DNA from: Clostridiales bacterium
Lineage (GTDB): Bacteria; Bacillota; Clostridia; Lachnospirales; CAG-274
Assembly: GCA_021203425.1 (NCBI GenBank)
Contig: JAJQBF010000182.1
Coordinates: 1 to 13,680 of the forward strand
Reading direction: 5' to 3'
DNA: 13,680 bases
Under the pieces are notes generated by a model that saw only the letters and a program-made list of their open reading frames with translations, was not told the origin of the DNA and ran no database searches. Below, piece after piece: positions 1 through 7,031 of this stretch (its first letter is position 1; each line of letters starts with the position of its first letter). A program made the translations under genes and the position numbers.

Positions 1-91
1 TGAAATAAGAATAAAAAAAGTTAAAATGATATAAATAAAGCTATGGCTTTACACAGATCCCACTGTGTTTATAGTATCGGAGGAATATAAT

Positions 92-553
92 GTGATTGAT
101 GCAGTAAGCTGCGGAGGTGTAGTTATATTCAGAGGAAAGGTTTTGCTGTTGTATAAAAATCAAAACGGCAGGTATATGGGATGGGTTATGCCTAAAGGTA
201 CGGTTGAACCCGGGGAGACATTTAAAGAAACGGCATTAAGAGAAGTAAAAGAAGAAACAAATGCAGATGCCAGAATAATTAAATATATAGGTAAAACTCA
301 GTATACCTTCAGAGGGGCGGAGGATATTATAAACAAAACCGTCCACTGGTATTTTATGACAGCGTTCTCTTATCACTGCAAACCGCAGGCAGAGGAATTT
401 TTTGCTGACGCAGGCTATTATAAGCAGCATGAGGCATATTATCTGCTTAAATTCCACGATGAAAAGCAGATTATGCACAGAGCCTATATGGAATACTTAG
501 ATATGAAAAACAAAGAAACGTCTACAAGGTATTTCAAACGAAATGTATATTAA
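92..553 (+). CDS. Nudix hydrolase family protein
   Basis: Predicted cytosolic Nudix hydrolase, which would cleave a nucleoside diphosphate linked to another group; the substrate cannot be told from sequence. The Nudix box lies at about residues 36-58: G, five residues, E, seven residues, then REVKEE, which supplies the metal-binding glutamates. The usual glycine after EE-x is asparagine here (EETNA). The N-terminus (SCGGVVIFRGKVLLLYKN) is the first beta strand typical of the fold. I choose the GTG at 92 because GGAGG at 79-83 sits eight bases upstream; the in-frame GTG at 65 has no ribosome site. An out-of-frame ATG at 90 is followed at once by TGA. The stop overlaps the ribosome site of the next gene, so the two are probably co-translated. 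Length (153 aa) is normal for the family. Bases 1-91 hold no recognisable gene. Confidence 0.88.
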   Translation: MIDAVSCGGVVIFRGKVLLLYKNQNGRYMGWVMPKGTVEPGETFKETALREVKEETNADARIIKYIGKTQYTFRGAEDIINKTVHWYFMTAFSYHCKPQAEEFFADAGYYKQHEAYYLLKFHDEKQIMHRAYMEYLDMKNKETSTRYFKRNVY

Positions 554-565
554 GGAGGCCGCAAT

Positions 566-829
566 ATGGAAAATTATTACAAAAATTCTATTGAAGAAAT
601 TAAAAGAGATTTAAATAAGCTTGAAGAAAAATCAAGTGTTAAAATTCTTTTTGTAACCATTGCCGCTATATCCCTCTTGACATTGTTAATCGTATATATC
701 ATTTTGAAATGTAAAAATTCGGCTTGTGATGATTTATATGATGAATTTTCGGAGGACGACGGCGCAGATTTTCCCTTCGATGAAGACGATGAAGAACTCA
801 GCGAGGAAGAGGAAGAAGAAGAGGCATAA
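566..829 (+). CDS. Small single-span membrane protein with acidic tail
   Basis: Protein of 87 residues that I do not recognise. Residues 1-25 are a charged, helix-prone stretch (SIEEIKRDLNKLEEK). Residues 26-47 form one hydrophobic span (VKILFVTIAAISLLTLLIVYI), and from about residue 54 the tail is almost entirely Asp and Glu, ending in a run of glutamates. AAGGAGG at 552-558 overlaps the stop codon of the Nudix gene and lies seven bases before this ATG, so translation is probably coupled. A strong terminator follows at 887-928, so the two genes appear to form the end of a transcription unit. Function is unknown. A membrane-anchored protein with an acidic cytoplasmic or external tail is all the sequence supports. 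Confidence 0.75.
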   Translation: MENYYKNSIEEIKRDLNKLEEKSSVKILFVTIAAISLLTLLIVYIILKCKNSACDDLYDEFSEDDGADFPFDEDDEELSEEEEEEEA

Positions 830-886
830 TTTTCCGAAAACTTTTTCCTAAAAGCCGTAAATTTACGGACAGTGTAAAAATAATAA

Positions 887-928
887 AACCCCGGGTTGTT
901 CCTCAGCCGAACAAGTCGGAGTTTTTTT
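887..928 (+). terminator. Rho-independent terminator after the Nudix unit
   Basis: Arms at 887-901 and 909-923 pair over about 15 positions with two mismatches and a wobble around the loop CTCAGCC. Seven Ts follow at 922-928. A separate perfect 14-bp palindrome (CCGTAAATTTACGG, 855-868) lies just upstream without a T run and may add structure to the transcript end. Confidence 0.8.
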
Positions 929-939
929 ACATCAGCCTA

Positions 940-970
940 TTGACATAGAGTATACTCTAAGATGTAAAAT
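940..970 (+). promoter_or_regulatory. MerR-type promoter with palindromic operator
   Basis: TTGACA at 940-945 and TAAAAT at 965-970 are separated by 19 bases, longer than the usual 17. The spacer contains a perfect 14-bp palindrome, TAGAGTATACTCTA, at 946-959, starting directly after the -35 box. A long spacer with an inverted repeat set slightly towards the -35 box is the hallmark of promoters activated by MerR-family regulators, which twist the DNA to realign the two boxes. This promoter would drive the small ORF starting at 1001. No MerR-family gene lies in the window, so the regulator is inferred only from the site. Confidence 0.7.
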
Positions 971-1000
971 TGTATTATAAGTATAAAGGAGGATTTCAAA

Positions 1001-1381
1001 ATGGCTTGTTTTTTAGTACCTACAGCAGAGGCTGTTATTACAACTATCGCAAAGAAGAATGTTGATAAACACAAAAAAGAAGGTAGTGAGCAGAATATTT
1101 TCATAAGCAAAATGAACTGGCTCAACAATATGCTTTGGGGCGGCTCGGCTCTGCTTGCTTTTGAACATATTTGACATGGAGAGGTAACACCATGGTTTCC
1201 CTTCCTTACAAATGCCGTAAACGCAGCAGACAGAATGGAAATGTTTTATGAAATGGCAACATCGGGAACGGCTATGGCGGCGCTTGTTACTGCCGGCTGG
1301 GCTTGTATGGTTATGGCTGCAAACGCTATAGGCAAGGCAGAGACTTCTGTTTTAAAAGAAACATCGGTAAAGACAAAATAA
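1001..1381 (+). pseudogene. Small membrane protein ORF with in-frame TGA at codon 58
   Basis: A 126-codon frame from ATG 1001 to TAA 1379-1381 is open except for TGA at 1172-1174. AAAGGAGG before the ATG is a strong ribosome site. The sequence reads MACFLVPTAEAVITTIAKKN, then a charged region, then WLNNMLWGGSALLAFEHI, the TGA, then HGEVTPWFPFLTNAV, ending with a second hydrophobic span near TAMAALVTAGWACMVMAANA. Reading continues sensibly on both sides, so one codon is altered rather than the frame lost. From memory, clostridial relatives of unknown function have tryptophan at this point (EH-aliphatic-WHGE), so TGG to TGA is the simplest explanation. The other Trp codons in the gene are TGG. 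The unit has its own MerR-type promoter and terminator. It could be a recent pseudogene, a sequencing error or a stop that is read through. Confidence 0.72.
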
Positions 1382-1394
1382 AAAAGTATGTTTT

Positions 1395-1435
1395 AGGGAA
1401 TGTCGGATAAATTTTTGACATTCCCTGAATTTTTA
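1395..1435 (+). terminator. Rho-independent terminator after the small membrane ORF
   Basis: A perfect 10-bp stem is formed by AGGGAATGTC (1395-1404) and GACATTCCCT (1417-1426) around a 12-base loop. A T-rich tail follows at 1429-1434. It separates the small ORF from larE. Confidence 0.85.
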
Positions 1436-1462
1436 TAATCGTATTTAAGGAGAATTCGGCAA

Positions 1463-2281
1463 ATGACAATCGGTGAAAAATATGAAACTCTTAAAAATTA
1501 TATATCAAGCTTTGAGAGGCTTGCCGTTGCTTTTTCAAGCGGTGTTGATTCTACGTTTTTGCTTAAAACGGCTCACGATGTGCTTGGGGATAAGGTTATT
1601 GCCGTTACGGCACACTCCCGTTTGTTTCCCGAAAGAGAATTAAAAGAGGCTTGTGAGTTTTGCAAAAAGGAAGGTATAAAACACATTATCTTTAACTTTG
1701 AGGAGCTTGAAATCGAAGGTTTCAGGGATAATCCGCCCAACAGATGTTATATTTGCAAAAAAGCCATTTTTCAAAAAATACAGGCAATTGCAAAGGAAAA
1801 TAATATTGAAAATATCGCAGAGGGGTCAAACACAGACGACAACGGCGACTACCGCCCGGGTTTATCGGCTGTTGCCGAGCTTAGCATAAAAAGCCCTCTG
1901 AGATATGCCGGCTTAAGCAAGGCGGAAATAAGAGAGCTTTCAAAGAATTTGGGTTTAAAAACCTACAATAAGCAGTCTTTTGCCTGTCTTGCCTCAAGAT
2001 TTGTTTACGGCGAGGAAATAAACGAGGAAAAGCTGTCGATGGCGGATAAGGCGGAGCAGCTTTTACTGGATATGGGTTTTAACCAAATGAGGGTGAGAAT
2101 TCACGGTACAATGGCAAGAATAGAAACTGAGGAAAAAGACTTTCCGAAAATAGTCAAAAAGGAAACAAGAGAAAAAATAATATCCGAGTTTAAAAAATAC
2201 GGCTTTACATATATATCAGTGGATTTGCAGGGCTACAGAACGGGAAGTATGAACGAAACCCTTAATATAACAGCCCGATGA
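1463..2281 (+). CDS. larE: ATP-dependent sulfur transferase LarE, three-cysteine type
   Basis: LarE is a cytosolic PP-loop enzyme. It adenylates a carboxylate of the pyridinium intermediate and inserts sulfur to build the nickel-pincer nucleotide cofactor used by lactate racemase-like enzymes. The PP-loop is at residues 23-31 (AFSSGVDST). Cys95 and Cys98 form a CxxC in NRCYICKK, and Cys175 lies in FACLASRF, the position of the sacrificial cysteine in the lactobacillus enzyme. Three cysteines in these places match the class, known from Thermotoga, that binds a 4Fe-4S cluster and so need not sacrifice its own cysteine. Length (272 aa) is normal. AAGGAG at 1447-1452 supports the ATG. The gene ends TGA then TAA. 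No larA, larB or larC is in the window, so the enzyme served is unknown. Confidence 0.9.
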   Translation: MTIGEKYETLKNYISSFERLAVAFSSGVDSTFLLKTAHDVLGDKVIAVTAHSRLFPERELKEACEFCKKEGIKHIIFNFEELEIEGFRDNPPNRCYICKKAIFQKIQAIAKENNIENIAEGSNTDDNGDYRPGLSAVAELSIKSPLRYAGLSKAEIRELSKNLGLKTYNKQSFACLASRFVYGEEINEEKLSMADKAEQLLLDMGFNQMRVRIHGTMARIETEEKDFPKIVKKETREKIISEFKKYGFTYISVDLQGYRTGSMNETLNITAR

Positions 2282-2388
2282 TAATTAACACATTTGCATT
2301 TATGTTTGCCTGTAAAACAAATATAACCGTAAGCACATTGAACTTTTACAAATCTACGTTAATTTTTTTAAAAAAATTGTATAATCTG

Positions 2389-2417
2389 TTGCAATTCGGT
2401 TTGAAGTTTGATATAAT
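2389..2417 (+). promoter_or_regulatory. pfp promoter
   Basis: TTGCAA (2389-2394) and TATAAT (2412-2417) are separated by exactly 17 bases, giving a strong sigma-A type promoter. Transcription should start near 2424, leaving a leader of roughly 40 bases before pfp. A second TATAAT at 2379-2384 lacks a good -35 box. Confidence 0.75.
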
Positions 2418-2462
2418 TAACTTAAATATTGTACATATCAAATTAGGGAGGTGCATTTTATT

Positions 2463-3680
2463 ATGTCATTAGGAAATATTATTGTCGGTCAGTCAGGCGG
2501 TCCTACTTCTGTTATCAATTCAAGTCTTGCAGGTGTTTTTAAAACAGCTCTCGATATGAACGAAGGTAAGGTTTACGGTATGTTAAACGGTATTGACGGT
2601 CTTCTTCATGGTCAGTATATCGATATGACCGAAAGAATTAAGAACGATCTTGATGTTGAGCTTTTAAAGAGAACTCCTTCATCATTCTTAGGTTCATGCC
2701 GCAGAAAGGTTAAACCCGAAGATTATGATGACGTATTTAAAATTTTAAATGAGCTTGAAATAGGCGCTTTCTTCTATATCGGCGGAAACGACTCTATGGA
2801 TACTATTAAGCAGCTTTCCGCATACGGAAACAAGATAGGTTCTCCTATTCGTTTTATGGGTGTTCCCAAAACAATTGACAACGACTTAGCAGTAACAGAT
2901 CATACTCCCGGTTACGGTTCAGCCGCTAAATATATCGGTTCAACCTTAAAGGAAGTTATTCGTGACGGTCTTGTTTACAGCCACGCTACAGTTTCCGTAA
3001 TTGAAATCATGGGCAGAGACGCAGGCTGGCTTACACTTGCCGCTTCACTTGCAAAGGGCGAAGACTGTGAAGGCGTAGACCTTATCTATCTTCCCGAAGT
3101 TCCCTTCGATTTAGACAAGTTTGTAGCTAAAGTTAAAGAACTTCACGCTCAGAAAGGCTCTCTCGTTATAGCTGTTTCAGAGGGTATCCACACAGCTGAC
3201 GGAAAGTATGTATGTGAAATGAGCGCAGCTGACAGAATGGTTGACTCTTTCGGTCACGTTGCTTTAAGCGGAACAGCTTCTTATCTTTCAAACCTTCTTG
3301 CGTCAGAGTTAGGCTGTAAGACAAGAGCGATCGAGTTCTCAACAATGCAGAGATGTGCTAACCATATCGCTTCTCTTACAGACATTAACGAGGCTTATGC
3401 TGCCGGTGCTATGGCTGTTGAGGCTGCTGCAAAGGGCGAAACAGGCAAGGTTGTTATATTCAAGAGAGTTTCAACGGAACCTTATATTATGACAACAGAA
3501 ACTTACGATGTAAACGCTATTGCAAACGAAGTTAAGAATGTTCCCTTAGAGTGGATCATTAATGACGGCACAGGCATTTCAGACGAAGCTGTTAAATATC
3601 TCCGTCCTCTTATTGCCGGTGAACTTCAGCCCATTATGGTAAACGGTCTTCCCAGACACATTACCGTTAAAGACTGCTGA
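2463..3680 (+). CDS. pfp: PPi-dependent 6-phosphofructokinase
   Basis: Catalyses reversible phosphorylation of fructose 6-phosphate to fructose 1,6-bisphosphate in glycolysis, in the cytosol. The phosphate-binding start QSGGPTSVINS is at residues 10-20. Donor choice is set by two sites. Residues 107-111 read GGNDS, with Asp where ATP enzymes have Gly, and residues 135-141 read PKTIDND, with Lys136 in place of the ATP-type Gly. Both point to pyrophosphate rather than ATP. Catalytic Asp139 and the sugar-binding MGRDAGW at 183-189 are intact. I choose ATG 2463, nine bases after GGAGGTG; a GTG at 2451 lies inside the ribosome site itself. Length is 405 aa. The gene has its own promoter, is on the opposite strand from the other glycolytic genes and ends in tandem stops (TGA TAA TAA). 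Confidence 0.93.
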   Translation: MSLGNIIVGQSGGPTSVINSSLAGVFKTALDMNEGKVYGMLNGIDGLLHGQYIDMTERIKNDLDVELLKRTPSSFLGSCRRKVKPEDYDDVFKILNELEIGAFFYIGGNDSMDTIKQLSAYGNKIGSPIRFMGVPKTIDNDLAVTDHTPGYGSAAKYIGSTLKEVIRDGLVYSHATVSVIEIMGRDAGWLTLAASLAKGEDCEGVDLIYLPEVPFDLDKFVAKVKELHAQKGSLVIAVSEGIHTADGKYVCEMSAADRMVDSFGHVALSGTASYLSNLLASELGCKTRAIEFSTMQRCANHIASLTDINEAYAAGAMAVEAAAKGETGKVVIFKRVSTEPYIMTTETYDVNAIANEVKNVPLEWIINDGTGISDEAVKYLRPLIAGELQPIMVNGLPRHITVKDC

Positions 3681-3740
3681 TAATAATTTTTGAGAAATTA
3701 TCTGTAGTTTCAGTTTCATTAATGAATTAAAACGCACAAA

Positions 3741-3776
3741 ACGGCTGTGTTAACTTTTTCGGTTAACAGCAGCCGT
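3741..3776. terminator. Bidirectional terminator between pfp and the membrane protein gene
   Basis: ACGGCTGTGTTAAC (3741-3754) pairs with GTTAACAGCAGCCGT (3762-3776) over 14 bp with a single bulged base and a seven-base loop. T-rich DNA follows to the right (3779-3792), and A-rich DNA to the left gives Us on the other strand. It lies between convergent genes and can serve both. Confidence 0.82.
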
Positions 3777-3803
3777 GTTATTATTTTTCTTTAATTTATT
3801 TCT

Positions 3804-5469
3804 TTAAAAGATATTTTCGTTTTTAACAACAACTACCCAGTTTCCTTCGGAAATTATTTCTCGTGCATTTTCAAGTATAACGTGGTTTCTCTCCGATGCA
3901 CTTTCATATTCGCTTTGTGTAAGTAGGAAAAAGTAAGTATCTCTGTCGGGCTGATCTTCAAACCATATTCCGTCACTGTTAAGCCATCCGGCTCTGGGTT
4001 CATCTTCGTCTATATTAACGTCTCTTACTTTAACTTTGCTGCTTGACAAAAGCGTAAGTATGTTTGCGTTCCAATATGTGGCATATCCGTAGTCAAGACC
4101 GTTTTTCTCTAAAAGCTCAACTGCCTTATGAAGGTCATTATCTCTGCCGTAGTCAAAAGGCATAGACCATATCTGACAGGTGGTAACAATTCCGCTTGCG
4201 GCAACAAGAGCAGCAAGCAAAACAGCCCCTCGTTTAACATTAAAAGCCGACCATACAGCTTTCCAAACAATCATATCTGTAATAATTGCGCTGCATATAA
4301 TAGGAGAAAGGCGCCAGTTTACAGAAGAAAGATTTCCGAAAATATATCCGTAAAGCACGAAACCTGACATAAGCCAGTGGAAAATTGTAAATATTCTTTC
4401 GTTTCTGTTAATTTTGGGAAACATAAAGAGGGCGGCGACGGGGGTTAAAAAGAGAACGAGACTTCCTGCCATTTTAATTGCCGCAAGTATGTTTTTGCCG
4501 CTTGTTATGGCTCCGCCTATTTCATAGTCGGCTCCCAAAAGTGAAGTCCATTGTTGAAGAAACTTAAGAAGGTTATTGCTCCATTCGTCACTGTTTACAA
4601 TATTTGAATAAGCACTGCCGTAGGCTGTGCTTATGTCGGCAGAGGCTGAATTTAAGAATAAAGTTCCTATGACGGTTGCCGCAGCAATAATTATAAAAGC
4701 ATAAAGCAGCGACAAATTTTCTTTTGAAACGATCTTATGTTTAAAATCAAATAAAATTACAAGGGCAAAAGCGCCTATCGCCGGAACAGAGGAAAGGGCA
4801 AGTGTTGTCAAGCCGTCAAAGGCTGAGAAAAATGCCCAGAGGAAAAGACAAACTCCTAATATTACAGTATATTTTTCATATTTAGGCAGGTCGTCTGATT
4901 TTTTCTTTTTACCTTCTGTTTCACTTTTAATTTTAAAGCTGAAACCGTTGTTCTCGAAATGTTTTAAAAAGGCAAAGGCAAGGGCGAATAAAATAAATGA
5001 AAGAAAAGCGCCCAGGCTGTAATGTATAATATGCTCCCAGAAAAGTTCTCTCAGTTTTGTACTGGAAGAAACAATTATAAAGCTCCAAACAGATGGCACC
5101 TCTGCTGTATGGCTTGCTCCAGCCGAGACCTCTTGCCGTAAAGTAGATGCCTATGCCGAGTATAATCATAAAACAAAGCATAGCCAAGCGGTAGGCAAAC
5201 ATTGTGAAACCGAAAACCGCCATAAAGGGAAGAACGAAAAAGGCAGAGCCGAAGGGCAGCAGGTAAGGGTAAAAGAAGGTATCGCTGAGCAGTTTTCCGC
5301 TGTCAAGAGTAGCCTGTGCCCACGTCATTGTGTCTACACAGTCTGAGTGAATATAACCTTCCGAAGGCCCTAACATATAATAAATAACCATAGCTGCCGC
5401 AATAAACAAAAGCAAATAAGATATTGCCGTTTGTTTATCCGGCTTTTCGAATTTAAAAAACTTTTCCAT
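3804..5469 (-). pseudogene. GT-C-like multi-span membrane protein, frameshifted
   Basis: Two overlapping frames make one protein of about 554 residues. The first starts at ATG 5469 with AAGGAG at 5478-5483. It carries a membrane span near residues 17-36, a polar loop (YIHSDCVDTMTWAQATLDSG) and further spans up to GWSKPYSRGAICLEL. The second continues with IIVSSSTKLRELFWEHIIHY, more spans, and a soluble C-terminus containing YGYATYWNANILTLLSS. The join falls near 5075-5085. Removing one base from the TTT at 5079-5081 (minus strand) gives a smooth reading through GAICLELIIVSSSTKLRE. The pattern of an acidic first loop, many spans and a soluble tail resembles lipid-linked-sugar glycosyltransferases of the GT-C fold, but the exact family is uncertain. 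Promoter and terminator are intact, which fits a recent mutation or a sequencing error. Confidence 0.75.
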
Positions 5470-5518
5470 TTTAAAATCTCCTTGTTGTAAATTAGCGTTT
5501 ATCTGTACTTTTAAATAT

Positions 5519-5547
5519 AATATAAATTATTTAACCTCAAATGTCAA
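5519..5547 (-). promoter_or_regulatory. Promoter of the frameshifted membrane protein gene
   Basis: On the minus strand TTGACA (5547-5542) and TATATT (5524-5519) are 17 bases apart. The start codon follows about 50 bases downstream. Confidence 0.75.
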
Positions 5548-5614
5548 CTTAAAACAGATTTTTTTATAAGAATTGCGGAGATATTTTTCGCTCCGGCTCG
5601 AAATTGCGCCGATA

Positions 5615-5647
5615 TAAAAGCCCCTCAGCAATAGCCGGGGACTTTTA
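5615..5647 (-). terminator. Terminator after cinA
   Basis: On the minus strand TAAAAGTCCCC pairs with GGGGCTTTTA with one bulged base, around a loop of 12 bases, beginning three bases after the cinA stop. The U-rich arm serves as the tail. Confidence 0.65.
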
Positions 5648-5649
5648 TG

Positions 5650-6897
5650 TCATAAAACCGTTTTTCTGACAAAACTAAGCATTTCCGAAACGGTTTTTCT
5701 CCTTACCTTTTGTCTGTTTCCCTTTATATTAAGCTCTTTTCCATAGGCTTTGCCCTTATAATAAATTCCCAAATAAACTCTGCCTACAGGTTTATCATAA
5801 GATGAGTCTGATTCTGTGGGGTTGGCTACTGCACCGCCGCCGGCTATGCCCGTTGTGGAAAGTCCCAGCTCCGCTCCGGCTCTCAGGGCGGCTCCTTTTG
5901 CCATTTCCATAGCTGTTTCTCTTGAAACTGCGCCGTAATGTTTAATTGTGGTTTCCTTTACACCGGCTGTTTCCATTTTGCTTTCGTTGGTATATGTGAC
6001 GAAACCTTCCTTAAATATCTTGGAAACACCTTCAATATCAACTATAGTTGAGGCGAGCATACCGCCCGTAAGGCTTTCTGCTACGGCAAGGGTTATTTTT
6101 CTGTCTATAAGGCTTTGAACCACTGCTCTTGTAAGGCTTGTATCGTTTTCGCCGTATATAAATTCGCCTAAAACCATATAGATTTCTTTTGCCGCCGGCT
6201 CAATAAGCTTTTCACATTCTTCCTTGGTTTCGCCTTTGGCTGTTATTCGGAGGAAAACACCGTCTTCCTTAGCATAGGGCGCAATTGTGGGGTTTACGCT
6301 TTTTGCCATTAAATCTCTTACCATTTCAGCCGCCGTAGATTCGCCGATTCCCGTAAGTCTTATTGTTCTTGAAATGATGGTGTGGTTTTCTCTGCCCTGT
6401 AAATAGGGCTTAACGGATTCATTAAACATGGGCTTAAGTTCATTGGGAGGACCTGGCAGCATTATAAGCACTTTTCCGTTTTCTTCTATAATTATGCCCG
6501 GGGCTGTGCCGTTGTTGTTTTTAATGGCTATAGCCCCTTCGGGAACATAGGCCTGTTTGATGTTTGTTTTGGCCATTTCACGGCCCTTAAAACATGCCTT
6601 TATGTCGTTATATATATTTTCATCAAGATTAAGACAGCGCTTGAAAAATTCAGCTCCCGTCTCCTTTGTTATGTCGTCGTCAGTGGGACCTAAGCCGCCG
6701 GTTGTAATTATAATATCCGAGCGGTTAAAGCCGTCTTTTAATGCCGCAAGAAGTCTGTCTTTGTTGTCGCCTACTACTATTTGATAGTAAACGCTTATGC
6801 CCAAAGCGGCAAGCTCCTCAGACAAAAACTTTGCGTCAGTGTTTGTTATATCGCCTAAAAGAATTTCTGTTCCTACAGCTATAATTTCAGCGTTCAT
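5650..6897 (-). CDS. cinA: CinA, competence/damage-inducible protein with NMN amidase domain
   Basis: Two-domain cytosolic protein of 415 residues. The N-terminal molybdopterin-binding-like domain starts AEIIAVGTEILLGD and contains TTGGLGPTDDD at 65-75; in studied relatives it has ADP-ribose pyrophosphatase activity. The C-terminal PncC-like domain contains AESLTGG at 273-279 and TTGIAG at 348-353; relatives deamidate nicotinamide mononucleotide to recycle NAD breakdown products. After TTGIAG the usual short PGGGT-type turn is replaced by a longer polar stretch (GGAVANPTESDSSYDKPVG, 354-372), so the loop is enlarged and lacks its proline. AGGTGG at 6905-6910 supports the ATG. It follows eno by 134 bases and a terminator, so it is transcribed by readthrough or from a promoter I could not define. 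It ends in TGA. Confidence 0.92.
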   Translation of the reverse strand: MNAEIIAVGTEILLGDITNTDAKFLSEELAALGISVYYQIVVGDNKDRLLAALKDGFNRSDIIITTGGLGPTDDDITKETGAEFFKRCLNLDENIYNDIKACFKGREMAKTNIKQAYVPEGAIAIKNNNGTAPGIIIEENGKVLIMLPGPPNELKPMFNESVKPYLQGRENHTIISRTIRLTGIGESTAAEMVRDLMAKSVNPTIAPYAKEDGVFLRITAKGETKEECEKLIEPAAKEIYMVLGEFIYGENDTSLTRAVVQSLIDRKITLAVAESLTGGMLASTIVDIEGVSKIFKEGFVTYTNESKMETAGVKETTIKHYGAVSRETAMEMAKGAALRAGAELGLSTTGIAGGGAVANPTESDSSYDKPVGRVYLGIYYKGKAYGKELNIKGNRQKVRRKTVSEMLSFVRKTVL

Positions 6898-6913
6898 AAA
6901 ATCGCCACCTTTT

Positions 6914-6958
6914 TTAAAAAAAGGCAGGTATTATACTCAAAAGAGAAACGCCTGCCTT
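6914..6958 (-). terminator. Terminator after eno
   Basis: On the minus strand AAGGCAGG (6958-6951) pairs with CCTGCCTT (6928-6921) across a 22-base loop, followed by a run of Ts. The cinA ribosome site begins right after it, so cinA expression may depend on partial readthrough. Confidence 0.7.
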
Positions 6959-7031
6959 GTCATTTTAGAAAATTATTAAACTAATTTTTTGTTATAGCTT
7001 TTGCTATGACACACTCTCTCAAAGGAGAAAA

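Noticed and set aside
36..76. Short inverted repeats AAAGC/GCTTT and CACAG/CTGTG upstream of the Nudix gene
   Set aside because: Five-base stems without a T run or a conserved pattern are expected by chance.
1172..1196. Selenocysteine insertion at the in-frame TGA, with the small CATGG/CCATG hairpin just after it
   Set aside because: The hairpin begins directly after the TGA, so its loop is too close for a bacterial SECIS element, and the position appears to be Trp in relatives.
2278..2472. 64-codon frame whose ATG overlaps the larE stop
   Set aside because: It runs through the pfp promoter and ribosome site, has no ribosome site of its own and no coding character.
1001..3680. Recoding of TGA as tryptophan in the whole genome
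   Set aside because: cinA ends in TGA with only terminator sequence after it, larE and pfp also end in TGA, and the clean genes use TGG for Trp.
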